Positions 1-5,100 of a DNA stretch of 36,334 nucleotides are shown one piece after another. The notes beneath the pieces were generated by a model. The model had not been told where the DNA came from, made no database searches, and saw nothing but the letters and a program-made list of their open reading frames with translations. The first letter of the stretch is position 1. The number at the start of each line of letters is the position of its first letter. The stretch is from Clostridia bacterium (GTDB lineage: Bacteria > Bacillota > Clostridia > Christensenellales > Aristaeellaceae). The position numbers and the translations under genes were made by a program. Location of the stretch: assembly GCA_017552615.1 (NCBI GenBank), contig JAFZPI010000031.1:1-36334 (forward strand), written 5' to 3'.

Positions 1-22
1 CGCAACAATTACATTCACCATT

Positions 23-138
23 TCCGGTGGCAATGACGAAGGGGTCCCACCTGTTCCCATCCCGAACACAGAAGTTAAGCCCTTCAGTGCCGAAAGTACT
101 TGGCTGGACACGGCCCGGAAGCATAGGTCGCCGCCGGA
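23..138 (+). rRNA. rrf: 5S ribosomal RNA
   Basis: The segment starts TCCGGTGGC and ends GCCGCCGGA, which pair as the closing helix I of 5S rRNA. In between lie the conserved loop strings CCCATCCCGAACACAG, GAAGTTAAGC and AGTACTTGGCTGG. The length of about 116 bases is normal. It would be the last gene of an rRNA operon whose 16S and 23S genes lie left of the window. A terminator hairpin follows directly. Confidence 0.97.
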
Positions 139-146
139 TCCCATCT

Positions 147-177
147 GCGGAGCGCCAAAAGCGCTCTGCTTTTGCTT
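147..177 (+). terminator. Intrinsic terminator of the rRNA operon
   Basis: GCGGAGCGC pairs with GCGCTCTGC (9 bp, one G-T pair) across a CAAAA loop and is followed by TTTTGCTTT. It lies 8 bases after the 5S gene. Confidence 0.85.
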
Positions 178-184
178 TACAAAA

Positions 185-216
185 AAGAAAACCGATTACC
201 ATCTAACGGTTTTCTT
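185..216. terminator. Bidirectional terminator hairpin
   Basis: AAGAAAACCG and CGGTTTTCTT form a perfect 10-bp stem with A-rich and T-rich outer arms, so it can stop transcription both ways. On the minus strand it overlaps the end of the XRE gene (stop codon at 203-205) and runs into a T run, so it is probably that gene's own terminator. Confidence 0.75.
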
Positions 217-445
217 CTATATCATCTCGTTCAGATAATTGGACTGGTGTTTTGATTAAGTCTGCAATGTAATCCAATGATACGTTATAAAGCTTTGCCA
301 AACGAATTGCAAGTTTGAAGGGTATTTCTCTCTTTCCTTGCTCATAATTTGTATATGTTGTCTTTGGAATCTTTAGTATAGCTACGAGCTGATCTTGTGT
401 GAGATCGTGGTCTTCTCGGAGGTCGCGTAATCTTCTGTAGTACAG
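203..445 (-). CDS. XRE-family HTH transcriptional repressor, CTG start
   Basis: This is an 80-residue helix-turn-helix regulator that is open on the minus strand but has no ATG, GTG or usable TTG start. The product reads LYYRRLRDLRE..LTQDQLVAIL..PKTTYTNYEQGKREIP..LAIRLAKLYNVSLDYIADL. This is the Cro/C1 (HTH_3) fold almost end to end, residues 2-65, with a short acidic tail. A stop codon lies in frame at 458-460, so initiation must be at CTG (443-445) or ATT (449-451). The ribosome binding site GGAGG (453-457) sits 7 bases before the CTG but only 1 base before the ATT, so I choose CTG. Homologues I recall begin with a similar YYRRLRDLRE string. It is divergent from the membrane peptide gene at 560, with two inverted repeats between them that are its likely operators. 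The A/T-rich composition differs from the rest of the window and suggests acquisition. Confidence 0.85.
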   Translation of the reverse strand: MYYRRLRDLREDHDLTQDQLVAILKIPKTTYTNYEQGKREIPFKLAIRLAKLYNVSLDYIADLIKTPVQLSERDDIEENR

Positions 446-475
446 ACGAATCCCTCCTCATTCCACCACAATTCA

Positions 476-504
476 TTGACAAAATAACACGTATGTGGTA
501 TAAA
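476..504 (+). promoter_or_regulatory. Sigma-A promoter of the small membrane protein gene
   Basis: TTGACA (476-481), a 17-base spacer and TATAAA (499-504) are close to consensus. Transcription should start near 511. The spacer contains the imperfect operator 484-501, and the perfect palindrome 514-533 covers the first transcribed bases, so a bound repressor would block it twice. Confidence 0.85.
484..501. promoter_or_regulatory. Putative operator O1 (imperfect)
   Basis: ATAACACGTATGTGGTAT matches the core of the downstream palindrome at 14 of 18 positions and lies between the -35 and -10 boxes. Its centre is 31 bases from that of the second site, about three helical turns, so both would face the same side of the DNA. 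Confidence 0.6.
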
Positions 505-513
505 TGAGCCAGG

Positions 514-533
514 AATACAACATATGTTGTATT
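514..533. promoter_or_regulatory. Putative operator O2 (perfect 20-bp palindrome)
   Basis: AATACAACATATGTTGTATT is its own reverse complement across all 20 bases. It lies 10-29 bases downstream of the -10 box of the plus-strand promoter, in the gap between the divergent repressor and membrane peptide genes. A homodimeric HTH repressor is the expected ligand; this assignment is inference from position and symmetry. Confidence 0.7.
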
Positions 534-559
534 TGCAAAACAAGAAGGAGGAATATTAT

Positions 560-709
560 ATGTCACTTACAGGTCGTGATGGTGCTACATATGTTCGTAG
601 TCAACAGGGACACAGCATAATTTTCTGGCTGTTTCTCTCATGCTTTGGCATTGGCATTCCGTTTTTGATTTATTACACCGTTAGCAAGAATCATTACTGG
701 CATGCTTGA
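560..709 (+). CDS. 49-residue single-span membrane protein
   Basis: The start at 560 is set by AAGGAGG 8 bases upstream. An in-frame ATG at 524 lies inside the operator palindrome and has no ribosome binding site. The peptide has a polar N-terminus (MSLTGRDGATYVRSQQGHS), one hydrophobic span of about 21 residues (IIFWLFLSCFGIGIPFLIYY) and an aromatic/His tail (NHYWHA). The GHS and NHYWH strings at the two membrane edges look conserved rather than random, but I cannot name a family. No signal peptidase site is evident. The gene stands alone between its own promoter and terminator and appears to be the main target of the divergent XRE repressor. It could be a toxic peptide, a superinfection or stress factor, or a signalling peptide; the sequence does not decide. 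Confidence 0.8.
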   Translation: MSLTGRDGATYVRSQQGHSIIFWLFLSCFGIGIPFLIYYTVSKNHYWHA

Positions 710-770
710 TGAAACGTAGTTTTTACGGATGCTCGTATAGTAAGGAATACCATTGAATTACAATGCGCAG

Positions 771-798
771 CGGAAGTGTGTCAGACACTTCCGTTTTT
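771..798 (+). terminator. Intrinsic terminator after the 49-residue gene
   Basis: CGGAAGTGT and ACACTTCCG form a perfect 9-bp stem with loop GTCAG, followed by five T. Confidence 0.85.
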
Positions 799-799
799 C

Positions 800-830
800 A
801 AAAACAAAACTGCCGCAGGCAGTGCCTGCG
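800..830 (-). terminator. Terminator of the LysM gene
   Basis: CGCAGGC (814-820) pairs with GCCTGCG (824-830). Read on the minus strand, the hairpin is followed by GCAGTTTTGTTTTTG. It lies just after the LysM stop codon at 849. Confidence 0.7.
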
Positions 831-848
831 ACAGTCTGTGAATGTCGA

Positions 849-1103
849 TTACTTGACGGCGGGCTTGTAATACAGGTAGTCACCGGTGAAGATCAGGTTG
901 CGGTTCGTGATCTTGGGGTTCCAGTTCAGCAAGTCCTTGACCGTGCACTTGAACTGCCGGGCCAGACGGCCGAGGGTGTCCCCGCGCTTGATCTGATAGA
1001 TTTCAAAGCCTTCCTTGTCCTTCGGGCGCTTGTAGCCGCCGGTCGCAAGATCCAGGTCTTCCAGGTTCAGTTCGATTGCTTCAAAGTTTTCAAAATCCGT
1101 CAT
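849..1103 (-). CDS. Small LysM protein with double-glycine leader-like N-terminus
   Basis: The protein has 84 residues. ATG at 1101-1103 is preceded by AGGAGG 9 bases away; the frame stays open upstream, but that extension overlaps the permease gene in another frame. Residues 34-79 are a LysM peptidoglycan-binding domain (YQIKRGDTLGRLARQF, DLLNWNP, TGDYLYY). Residues 10-23 read IELNLEDLDLATGG, which has the spacing and acidic/hydrophobic pattern of double-glycine leaders of bacteriocins and Nif11-type peptides cleaved by C39 peptidase transporters. There is no Sec signal peptide. If the leader is real, cleavage after G23 would release a 61-residue LysM protein to the cell wall. It lies 131 bases downstream of an ABC-2 transporter pair on the same strand; that transporter has no peptidase domain here. 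The LysM call is firm, the leader call is inference. Confidence 0.85.
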   Translation of the reverse strand: MTDFENFEAIELNLEDLDLATGGYKRPKDKEGFEIYQIKRGDTLGRLARQFKCTVKDLLNWNPKITNRNLIFTGDYLYYKPAVK

Positions 1104-1234
1104 TGTTGATTTCCTCCTAGCCGCTTTGCGGTTTATTCTTTCTTTCTGCAAGGCTGTGTTTTGCTCCTTGCACATGTTGATACGGAGGAATCGAAGAGGT
1201 GTCAGTGAACTTTGAAGAATTTTTGGCAATCTTC

Positions 1235-2029
1235 TCAGACGCTCAGTTTCCACTCCATCAGCACGGCAGTCACAACGTACATGACGATAGCGGAACCCAA
1301 TGCCAGAGCGGAGGCCATCAGAAGGCTGGTCTGGTAGTGGGAGAGGGCCGGGAGAAGCGTTTGCAGCCAGAGGACGATGTAGGACAGGAGGATGAAGACG
1401 CCGAACGCGATGAAGGCGCTTATCCTGGGTTTGGAGGGAACCAGGAAAATGGAAATGACGTCGGAAAGATAGGCCATGGAGATGAAGGACAGCCAGGTGC
1501 ACACATAAACGACGTAGGCGCAGATGATCAGCGTGCCATCCCGGAAGTCGATGCTGAACCCGAGTCCCTTGAAACCTTGCTCCGTCAGGAAATTCAAATA
1601 CGCATCGGGGTCGTTCAGGAAACTGGTGGCGAGTGTCCAGCCGTCATGGATGCCCTGGTAGGTGTTCATGAGCATGACCACGTCCAGGTAGATGACACCG
1701 ACGTAAACCGCGCCGGTCAGCATCAGAGAGATCGTGTTCTGCAGGAATTTGGCACCGAGGATCTGCCAGCAGTTGTAGGGGGTCATGAAGACCATGTAGC
1801 CCTGGTCTGTCCGCAGGTCGCGGTGGAAGGTCAGCAAGCTGTCCATGCCGAGGTACAGTGTTCCGCCGGCCGCCGCGATGAACAGCAGGGAACCGCTCAT
1901 CGGGATCGCGACCCGGTCCTTGGCCAGCAGGCTGATGCAATAGATCGCCTGCAGCACAGCCGAGACGGCAAAGAGGACGATCCTCGCCTGCCGGGTCTTG
2001 CGCAGTTCATAGTACAACAGCCACTTCAT
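1235..2029 (-). CDS. ABC-2 type transporter permease
   Basis: This is a 264-residue integral membrane protein with about six hydrophobic segments, near residues 17-36, 43-62, 98-122, 165-190, 205-228 and 233-258. It begins MKWLLYYELRKTRQ, a cytoplasmic start typical of ABC-2 permeases. There is no signal peptide and no ATPase motif. Its ATG overlaps the stop codon of the upstream ATPase gene by four bases (ATGA), so the two are translationally coupled and should form one complex. Substrate is not evident. The small LysM gene is next in the same direction. Such two-gene exporters in Clostridia often handle antimicrobial peptides or lipids, but nothing in this sequence shows that. Confidence 0.85.
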   Translation of the reverse strand: MKWLLYYELRKTRQARIVLFAVSAVLQAIYCISLLAKDRVAIPMSGSLLFIAAAGGTLYLGMDSLLTFHRDLRTDQGYMVFMTPYNCWQILGAKFLQNTISLMLTGAVYVGVIYLDVVMLMNTYQGIHDGWTLATSFLNDPDAYLNFLTEQGFKGLGFSIDFRDGTLIICAYVVYVCTWLSFISMAYLSDVISIFLVPSKPRISAFIAFGVFILLSYIVLWLQTLLPALSHYQTSLLMASALALGSAIVMYVVTAVLMEWKLSV

Positions 2030-2730
2030 TGGATCAGCCTGCCTCTCATGCCGTAGACCTCGCGGTAAGCGTCGGCCATCGTGATACCCCGCTCCCGGAG
2101 CTCCTCGTTGCTGGACACGGCAAGCACCTTTCCGTTGCGCATGAAGACCGCGCGGTCGGTGACAGCCTCAAGCTCCTCGACCAGGTGGGAGGAAAGCACC
2201 ATCACGGTTTGCGGCGTCAGTTGATGGAGGATCATGGTGGCGATATCGTCCCTCGCAATGAGGTCAATGCCGTTGAAGGGCTCGTCGAAGAGATAGACTT
2301 TGGCGTGCCGGGCCAGGGTTGCCGCGACTTTGAGTTTGGCCATCATGCCTGAAGAGAGCATGCGCATTTTCATGTCGGGCCTTAATTCCATGTATGCGAC
2401 GGACTGCTCAAACAGATCTAAATCATAGTCAGGGAAAAAGCGTTTGAAATAGAGACCCACGTCGCGGACTGACATCCAGGAGTAGAGGAAGTTTTCGGTG
2501 CTCATATAGGCGACCTTGCCCCGGGTCTGCTTGCTGACGGGTTCTCCGTCCAGCAGCATTTTTCCGGAGGTGGGCAGGAGCAGGTCGGCGGCCAGTTTCA
2601 TCCAGGTGGTCTTTCCGCTGCCGTTAGGGCCCAGCATGGCGTAGCTGTGGCCGGGTTCCAGACACAGGGTGACCCGGTCCAGGGCCGTCATGGTGCCGTA
2701 TCGCTTGGTGATGGCGCTACTTTCCAGCAA
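2026..2730 (-). CDS. ABC transporter ATP-binding protein
   Basis: The ATPase has 234 residues when started at TTG (2728-2730), which has AAGGAGG 8 bases upstream. An upstream ATG at 2814 would run through the -10 box and lacks a ribosome binding site. Visible motifs are Walker A GPNGSGKTT near residue 36, a divergent signature MLSSGM, Walker B VYLFDEPFNGID and the switch region VMVLSSHLVEELE. It resembles single-domain ATPases of the YtrB/CcmA type that energise ABC-2 permeases. It forms an operon with the permease gene at 2029. No regulator of the GntR type that often precedes such operons is present here. Confidence 0.9.
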   Translation of the reverse strand: MLESSAITKRYGTMTALDRVTLCLEPGHSYAMLGPNGSGKTTWMKLAADLLLPTSGKMLLDGEPVSKQTRGKVAYMSTENFLYSWMSVRDVGLYFKRFFPDYDLDLFEQSVAYMELRPDMKMRMLSSGMMAKLKVAATLARHAKVYLFDEPFNGIDLIARDDIATMILHQLTPQTVMVLSSHLVEELEAVTDRAVFMRNGKVLAVSSNEELRERGITMADAYREVYGMRGRLIQ

Positions 2731-2785
2731 AGAACGCGCCTCCTTCTGTATCGAAAATGCATGCGCATGGATCCGCACGCTGTCA

Positions 2786-2814
2786 AGCATACAATGAAGC
2801 TCCACGCATGTCAA
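2786..2814 (-). promoter_or_regulatory. Promoter of the ABC-2 operon
   Basis: On the minus strand TTGACA (2809-2814), a 17-base spacer and TATGCT (2786-2791) lie about 55 bases before the TTG start of the ATPase. Confidence 0.65.
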
Positions 2815-2836
2815 GCGTTAGGCCCGGAAAGCAAAT

Positions 2837-2866
2837 GTAAAAACCGCCCCCGGGAGGAGACGGTTT
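2837..2866 (-). terminator. Terminator of the infC-rpmI-rplT operon
   Basis: On the minus strand AAACCGTCTCC pairs with GGGGGCGGTTT (11 bp with two G-T pairs) across TCCC, followed by a T run. Confidence 0.9.
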
Positions 2867-2879
2867 CAGGGATTCCCGG

Positions 2880-3230
2880 TCACGCGTTCTTGGCCACGTC
2901 GACGAGCTTCGCGAAAGCGGCGGCGTCGTTGACAGCCAGGTCGGCGAGCATCTTGCGGTTCACCGTCACATTGGCCTTCTTCAGGCCGTTGATGAAGGTG
3001 GAGTAGCTCATGCCGCTCAGGCGGGCGGCGGCGTTGATACGGGTGATCCACAGGCGGCGGAAGTCGCGCTTGCGGAGTTTCCGTCCCTTATAGGCATAGC
3101 GCAGGGAGCGGCGAACCTGCTCCGTGGCGGCACGGTACTGCTTGGACTTGGCGCCCCAGTAGCCCTTGGCCAGCTTCATGACCTTGCGCTTTTTCTTTTG
3201 AGCGGTGACAGCTCTCTTGATACGAGCCAT
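2880..3230 (-). CDS. rplT: 50S ribosomal protein L20
   Basis: The 116-residue protein has the normal length of bL20. It starts [16 protein letters not shown] with the conserved [36 protein letters not shown] and [15 protein letters not shown] segments. bL20 binds 23S rRNA early in 50S assembly, and in many Bacillota it represses its own operon by binding the infC leader. It is the last gene of infC-rpmI-rplT, 28 bases after rpmI, and is followed by a strong terminator. Confidence 0.98.
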   Translation of the reverse strand: MARIKRAVTAQKKKRKVMKLAKGYWGAKSKQYRAATEQVRRSLRYAYKGRKLRKRDFRRLWITRINAAARLSGMSYSTFINGLKKANVTVNRKMLADLAVNDAAAFAKLVDVAKNA

Positions 3231-3258
3231 GGTTATTTCCTCCTATTCGGCCAAAGAC

Positions 3259-3459
3259 TTATTTGTAGGGCAGGAGCTTGTGGATCGTGCGGGCTTCCGC
3301 CGCGTTATCCACAACGCCGTCGTTGCGCAGGTGACGGGTACGCTTGGTGGTCTTCAGACGAACCTGGTGGTTGGCGTTCATCTGCTTGTGCTGAACCTTG
3401 CCGGACTTGCTGAAGAAAAAGCGCTTGGCGGCACCGCGGTGCGATTTTTGTTTCGGCAT
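3259..3459 (-). CDS. rpmI: 50S ribosomal protein L35
   Basis: The protein has 66 residues, starting MPKQKSHRGAAKRF at 3457-3459 with AAGGAGG upstream, and ending RTIHKLLPYK. The normal bL35 length is 64-66. The longer frame reaching 3588 has no conserved residues and overlaps infC. It sits between infC and rplT, the canonical order. The strings HKQMNANH and TKRTRHLR match the family. Confidence 0.97.
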   Translation of the reverse strand: MPKQKSHRGAAKRFFFSKSGKVQHKQMNANHQVRLKTTKRTRHLRNDGVVDNAAEARTIHKLLPYK

Positions 3460-3526
3460 GAGATGGGTCCTCCTTCCTTGATTTGACACACATCCGCCCT
3501 CCGGGGAGGGGAATGGGGTTCGCAGT

Positions 3527-4114
3527 TTATTCCTGTGCCTCCGGTTTTTCGGAGGCGGCTTTCTCCCGGGCTGCCTTCTTTTCGGCAAAGGACGCCTTGG
3601 CGGCCTTGGGAGCCAGGATCATGATCATGTTGCGGCCGTCCATGACAGGGCGCCGCTCGACGGAACTGACCTCACTGCAGCGGGTTGCGAAGTCCTGCAT
3701 GACGCGCAGGCCGATCTCGCTGTGGGTGATCTGCCGTCCGCGGAAGCGGATGGATACGCGCACCTTGTCGCCGTTCTCGAGGAACTTGATGGCGGCCTTG
3801 GCCTTGGTCTGCACATCATTCTCCGCGATGGTGGCGGACAGCTGCACTTCCTTGATCTCCACGACCCGCTGATTCTTGCGGTTGTCGCGCTCGCGCCGGG
3901 ACTGCTCGTAGCGGTACTTGTCATAGTCCAGGAGCTTGCAGACCACAGGGCGGGCGTTGGGCTGGATCACAGCCAGATCAAGGCCGTGTTCCTCCGCCAA
4001 GGCCAGGGCTTTGGGCGTGAGCATCACGCCAAGCTGCGTGCCGTTCTCATCGATCACGCGCACTTCCCGGTCGCGAATCTCTTCGTTGATCGTCAGATCG
4101 AAAGCGATATCCAT
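3527..4114 (-). CDS. infC: Translation initiation factor IF-3
   Basis: The 195-residue factor has an N-terminal domain beginning NEEIRDREVRVIDENG, the linker helix YDKYRYEQSRRERDNRKNQ and a C-terminal domain with KVRVSIRFRGRQITHSE. IF-3 prevents 30S-50S association and proofreads start codons. The start is unclear. ATG at 4112-4114 is only 3 bases after GGAGG, while an in-frame ATC at 4106-4108 is 9 bases after it. infC genes in many bacteria use AUU, AUC or AUA starts for autoregulation, so ATC may be the true one, giving 193 residues. The upstream in-frame extension to 4213 crosses a terminator hairpin and is leader, not protein. First gene of the infC-rpmI-rplT operon. Confidence 0.96.
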   Translation of the reverse strand: MDIAFDLTINEEIRDREVRVIDENGTQLGVMLTPKALALAEEHGLDLAVIQPNARPVVCKLLDYDKYRYEQSRRERDNRKNQRVVEIKEVQLSATIAENDVQTKAKAAIKFLENGDKVRVSIRFRGRQITHSEIGLRVMQDFATRCSEVSSVERRPVMDGRNMIMILAPKAAKASFAEKKAAREKAASEKPEAQE

Positions 4115-4156
4115 ACACCTCCAGACATGTCTTCCGCGCCTTCCCGCTTTCCGACG

Positions 4157-4185
4157 AAAAAGCGACGGATCTGCCGACCCGTCGC
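4157..4185 (-). promoter_or_regulatory. Attenuator-like terminator in the infC leader
   Basis: On the minus strand GCGACGG and CCGTCGC form a perfect 7-bp stem followed by TTTTTC, about 45 bases before infC. An upstream leader segment GCCCGTC (complement of 4246-4252) can pair with GACGGGT in the 5' arm, which would free the T run. This fits an L20-type autoregulatory leader, but I did not fit it to a covariance model. Confidence 0.65.
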
Positions 4186-4276
4186 ATGAACACTCTTCAA
4201 AGGAGTTTGCCATGAACCCGGCAGCGTGAGCCGCGCAAGGTGAGAGACGGGCAGGCCTCTACTTGGAACATTGCGA

Positions 4277-4305
4277 ATCATAACACAGGAATGTGACCTT
4301 GTCAA
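4277..4305 (-). promoter_or_regulatory. Promoter of infC-rpmI-rplT
   Basis: TTGACA (4300-4305), a 17-base spacer and TATGAT (4277-4282) on the minus strand. Transcription from about 4270 gives a leader of about 155 bases. Confidence 0.88.
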
Positions 4306-4331
4306 GAGTGAATCATCCCCAAAAGATCGTG

Positions 4332-4745
4332 TCAAGACAGGATTTTTAGGAACTGATCAGGAGTAACTGCCGGGACATCACTATGTGCAAAATCCCGAAT
4401 ATTGGCCGTGACAATGTAATCAGCAAGGCTGGTCTGCGCACAGCAATCCTGCAGGGCATCTTCAAAATCTTTGAAATCCAGGTTGTGAACGGCCTTGAGT
4501 ACAGCTTGGTTGTCTGCTCCCGAGAGCGTGAGCAATTCACAGATTTGGATGATCCAATCGCGTCTTGTTTCATTTGGAAGCTTGCGTGCTATATACCAGA
4601 CAGTTGACAGCGTATGAAAGGCAACAAATCCTTCCACTTTCTCTTCCGCACACAGCTTCATGATCTGGTCGGTCTGTTCAGAATACTTGTCTTCCCTTCC
4701 GGAGACATAAGTGAGCACGAGATTAGTGTCAATCAAAACGCGCAT
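4332..4745 (-). CDS. PIN-domain ribonuclease toxin
   Basis: The 137-residue protein begins MRVLIDTNLVLTYVSGRED, the first acidic strand of PIN nucleases (D6). It ends with the acidic stretch FKDFEDALQ, then DYIVTANIRDF and VTPDQFLKIL, as in PIN_3-type VapC-like toxins. These proteins are Mg-dependent RNases that cut tRNA or other RNAs. The start has a GAGGGG site, and the gene begins 12 bases after the partner gene. The usual PIN middle acidic position falls in VAFHTLSTVW and is not obvious, though this subfamily often looks like that. Composition is more A/T-rich than its neighbours, as expected for a mobile toxin-antitoxin pair inserted between typA and infC. Confidence 0.85.
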   Translation of the reverse strand: MRVLIDTNLVLTYVSGREDKYSEQTDQIMKLCAEEKVEGFVAFHTLSTVWYIARKLPNETRRDWIIQICELLTLSGADNQAVLKAVHNLDFKDFEDALQDCCAQTSLADYIVTANIRDFAHSDVPAVTPDQFLKILS

Positions 4746-4757
4746 TCATCTGCCCCC

Positions 4758-5018
4758 TCAGGCCAATTTACCATACTTTTCTTCAAGTGCTTCGGATCTC
4801 TGAAGCATCGACAGGTCATAAGCAGCTGTGATTTTTCTGAGTTCCTGCATTCTCTGGTAGGCTTTCATCTTGGGAGACAAAATATCCCCGACTTTAGCAG
4901 ATGCATCATTCGTGTCCCTTTCTTTGGGCAACATCAAAACCATGATTCTGACGATGGCGTTGATGCTTTCTTCCGGCAATTGCCGGATCAGCGTATAGGC
5001 TTGTTCTTGAACGGTCAT
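4758..5018 (-). CDS. Antitoxin of the PIN toxin
   Basis: The protein has 86 residues. ATG at 5016-5018 is 9 bases after GGAGG, while the ATG two codons upstream is only 3 bases away. The N-terminus (TVQEQAYTLIRQLPEESINAIVRIMVLML) is predicted helical, like the short antitoxins that dimerise and bind DNA. The C-terminal half (KMKAYQRMQELRKIT, RSEALEEKYGKLA) is charged and helical, fitting a toxin-neutralising tail. It directly precedes the PIN gene in the same transcript. No classic AbrB or ribbon-helix-helix signature is clear, so the call rests mainly on context. Confidence 0.7.
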   Translation of the reverse strand: MTVQEQAYTLIRQLPEESINAIVRIMVLMLPKERDTNDASAKVGDILSPKMKAYQRMQELRKITAAYDLSMLQRSEALEEKYGKLA

Positions 5019-5052
5019 CCACATTCACCTCCTACTTTTGATTACTGGTTTC

Positions 5053-5081
5053 ATTTTATCACAGTTCACCGTGTTGAGCAA
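5053..5081 (-). promoter_or_regulatory. Promoter of the toxin-antitoxin pair
   Basis: TTGCTC (5076-5081), a 17-base spacer and TAAAAT (5053-5058) on the minus strand, with TGA before the -10 box forming an extended -10. Confidence 0.6.
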
Positions 5082-5100
5082 GATAATGAGAGAAGATGTG

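Noticed and set aside
524-559. Upstream ATG of the 49-residue gene inside the palindrome
   Set aside because: No ribosome binding site, and the ATG is part of the operator symmetry; AAGGAGG before 560 is decisive.
1104-1502. Long N-terminal extension of the LysM frame
   Set aside because: It overlaps the ABC permease gene in another frame and lacks a start signal; the AGGAGG before 1103 fixes the real start.
1199-2056. Long plus-strand open frame opposite the ABC permease, and similar long frames opposite typA, the transpeptidase, kinase and helicase genes
   Set aside because: These mirror real genes in a GC-rich genome: composition is arginine/glycine/histidine-rich, with no motifs and no ribosome binding sites.
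1235-2730. ABC-2 pair as the dedicated exporter of the LysM protein
   Set aside because: The ATPase has no C39 peptidase domain and the LysM gene is 131 bases away; adjacency alone does not support it.
3305-3313. TTATCCACA, a perfect DnaA-box match
   Set aside because: A lone copy inside the rpmI coding sequence with no cluster, A/T-rich unwinding region or dnaA gene nearby; not an origin.
4115-4213. In-frame upstream extension of infC starting MANSFEECS
   Set aside because: It has no ribosome binding site, crosses the terminator-like hairpin and adds residues foreign to IF3; it is leader sequence.
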